Origin: Pseudomonas syringae KCTC 12500
Lineage (GTDB): Bacteria; Pseudomonadota; Gammaproteobacteria; Pseudomonadales; Pseudomonadaceae
NCBI RefSeq assembly: GCF_000507185.2
Contig: NZ_AYTM02000002.1
Location: 4,809,501-4,873,500 of the forward strand
Reading direction: 5' to 3'
Length of the DNA: 64,000 nucleotides
Of the stretch, positions 63,175 to 64,000 are shown in pieces. How positions within the stretch are numbered: the stretch's first letter is position 1; every line of letters begins with the position of its first letter. Below the pieces are notes generated by a model, which had not been told where the DNA came from, did not search any database, and saw only the letters and a program-made list of their open reading frames with translations. Position numbers and translations under genes: made by a program.

Positions 63175-63474
63175 TTAGGCGGGGCCTTTTTCTTGCAGAA
63201 AAATTCTTTGGCAGTAGCCGACGCTCAACCCCAATGAGCTGATCAACCAATCATTGCCTCCGGTGAAGGTGGAAGCAGGGGCCGAGGCCCCCACCAAACT
63301 GCTGATTAGAATTGCTGAATCAAGCGTATCAATCGAATCGACCAGTAAGCTGCCTGTAGGGCGCGGATCAGCTCTTCGGGTATATATCTCAACATTTAAA
63401 CTCTCCCAATTGTTTATCGGCCAGGAAAGCGCTTTTGCCCCTGGATGTCCACATGGCGGTGCACTGACCGTCAC
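63175..63474 (-). CDS. Unknown small protein, coupled to the upstream remnant
   Basis: A 99-residue frame starting GTG at 63474, whose first bases overlap the stop of the preceding minus-strand frame (GTGA). The product (MTVSAPPCGHPGAKALSWPI, SLLVDSIDTLDSAILISSLV) is not recognised. The coupling supports translation, but with the preceding gene frameshifted it may be part of one decayed gene. Confidence 0.35.
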   Translation of the reverse strand: MTVSAPPCGHPGAKALSWPINNWESLNVEIYTRRADPRPTGSLLVDSIDTLDSAILISSLVGASAPASTFTGGNDWLISSLGLSVGYCQRIFLQEKGPA

Positions 63475-63790
63475 CTAAAGTTGACGCCTGTGAAAACGCG
63501 CAATACTCTGAGAGTGCTGATGTCTCGTTGTATGTTTAATGTGTTGCGGTGATAGTAGCCGTTGAAAAAACGCATTTCTAGCGGTTCGATAGGGATGCCG
63601 GAAGAGCGCCCGTCTAGCACGGGCATTTTTCTGAACGTGTGATTTTCGTAGAATTGGCTCTGTGAGGTATCCAGAGTTCTCCCGTTGCTTCGTACGACGC
63701 TTTCAAGCAATTTCGAGGTTTAGGTACACAAGCCCAATCCGCAAAATAAATTCCGACGAGCGGTATCATTTCGGGCTCGAATTCGTTCAT
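63471..63790 (-). pseudogene. Unrecognised gene with a probable frameshift
   Basis: ATG at 63790 follows a gaggggg site and reads MNEFEPEMIPLVGIYFADWA, CVPKPR; near 63710 the frame must change to continue as LLESVVRSNGRTLDTSQSQF, LEMRFFNGYYHRNTLNIQRD to the stop at 63471. One base seems to be missing in cgaaattgc. The family was not recognised. This is the last recognisable gene in the window. Confidence 0.45.
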
Positions 63791-64000
63791 GAAAACCCCC
63801 TCGGTTGAGTTTCCACACCCATCTCGGCATGAAGCACCGCTGTGAATCTAAGATCACCAGCGGCAGGTCGCTGGCTCATAGAAGCAAAGCAACCGACCTC
63901 TTTTTTATGCCGTTCATGCTGTTGAACTCAGATCTGCCGTACCTGTACGCATCTCAAATCTCAAGAAGCGTTTGCACTCGGTGAATCAAAAATGGGGTCT
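63791..64000. other. Window end, no gene seen
   Basis: About 210 bases without a supported frame. A T-rich stretch (ctcttttttatgcc near 63897) may mark a terminator after a palindromic segment cagcggcaggtcgctgg at 63861. The right end of the island is not visible. Confidence 0.4.

Larger units (their letters stand above)
51148..64000. mobile_element. Accessory genomic island (left boundary at about 51.15 kb, right end outside the window)
   Basis: From the broken sensor kinase to the window end, base composition falls, genes are sparse, gaps are long and several genes are decayed. The content is typical of accessory DNA: XRE regulator, NERD-helicase, RES and NYN proteins, unknown small genes. 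No integrase, transposase, tRNA or direct-repeat attachment site was recognised, so the class of element is open. Confidence 0.7.

Noticed and set aside
63254..63478. Plus-strand 74-codon frame
   Set aside because: Antisense to the coupled minus-strand frame and without a ribosome site.
51148..64000. CRISPR array, tRNA gene, integrase or transposase in the island
   Set aside because: Looked for as likely island parts, but no repeat-spacer pattern, cloverleaf or recombinase motif could be recognised.

Overview
The window is chromosomal DNA of a fluorescent Pseudomonas, most likely of the Pseudomonas syringae group. Gene content and order follow the Pseudomonas core (cysB, cysH, thrH, pabB; ppsA, rraA, cmaX, crfX, cmpX, sigX, oprF, cobA and nitrate assimilation; pyrD, rmf, rlmL). 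A levansucrase gene of the lscA type and REP-like intergenic repeats point to P. syringae in particular. These assignments come from reading the translated proteins; no database search was run.

Layout. 1-11.8 kb: housekeeping and amino-acid genes (small GNAT, DAHP synthase, PanE-like reductase, 5'-nucleotidase, universal stress protein, CysB, APS reductase CysH, ThrH, PabB), then a three-gene operon of retropepsin-like protease, inactive-transglutaminase/7TM protein and ATP-grasp ligase. 12-19 kb: the methylcitrate (propionate) operon gntR-prpB-prpC-acnD-prpF, with a REP-like element and a 141-bp MITE placed exactly at the prpC stop codon. 19-25 kb: divergent ppsR/ppsA, a lipase-like hydrolase, rraA and cmaX. 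25-28 kb: the envelope module crfX-cmpX-sigX-oprF. 28-40 kb: assimilatory nitrate module: cobA, nitrate reductase, a NirB-like FAD subunit, a Ser/Thr kinase-phosphatase, a NarK-type transporter and nasS-nasT, with lscA inserted. Both nitrate operons have a sigma-54-like promoter followed by a two-hairpin ANTAR-type leader overlapping a terminator, which fits NasT antitermination. 40-51 kb: pyrD, rmf, rlmKL, a CHASE/PAS/GGDEF protein, dacB, yggL.

At about 51.15 kb a hybrid sensor kinase gene loses homology just after its histidine-kinase dimerisation region, and the DNA changes to AT-richer, gene-poor accessory sequence up to the window end. This island holds a structured RNA candidate, an XRE regulator, three unknown genes in a row (one with a zinc ribbon), a NERD-nuclease/SF1-helicase protein next to a polytopic membrane protein (a candidate defence locus), a RES-domain protein, and decayed genes: a KAP-like P-loop NTPase and a NYN/LOTUS protein, both broken by single-base deletions. 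No integrase, transposase, tRNA or CRISPR array was recognised in the island, so its mobility mechanism and far end are outside the window or lost.
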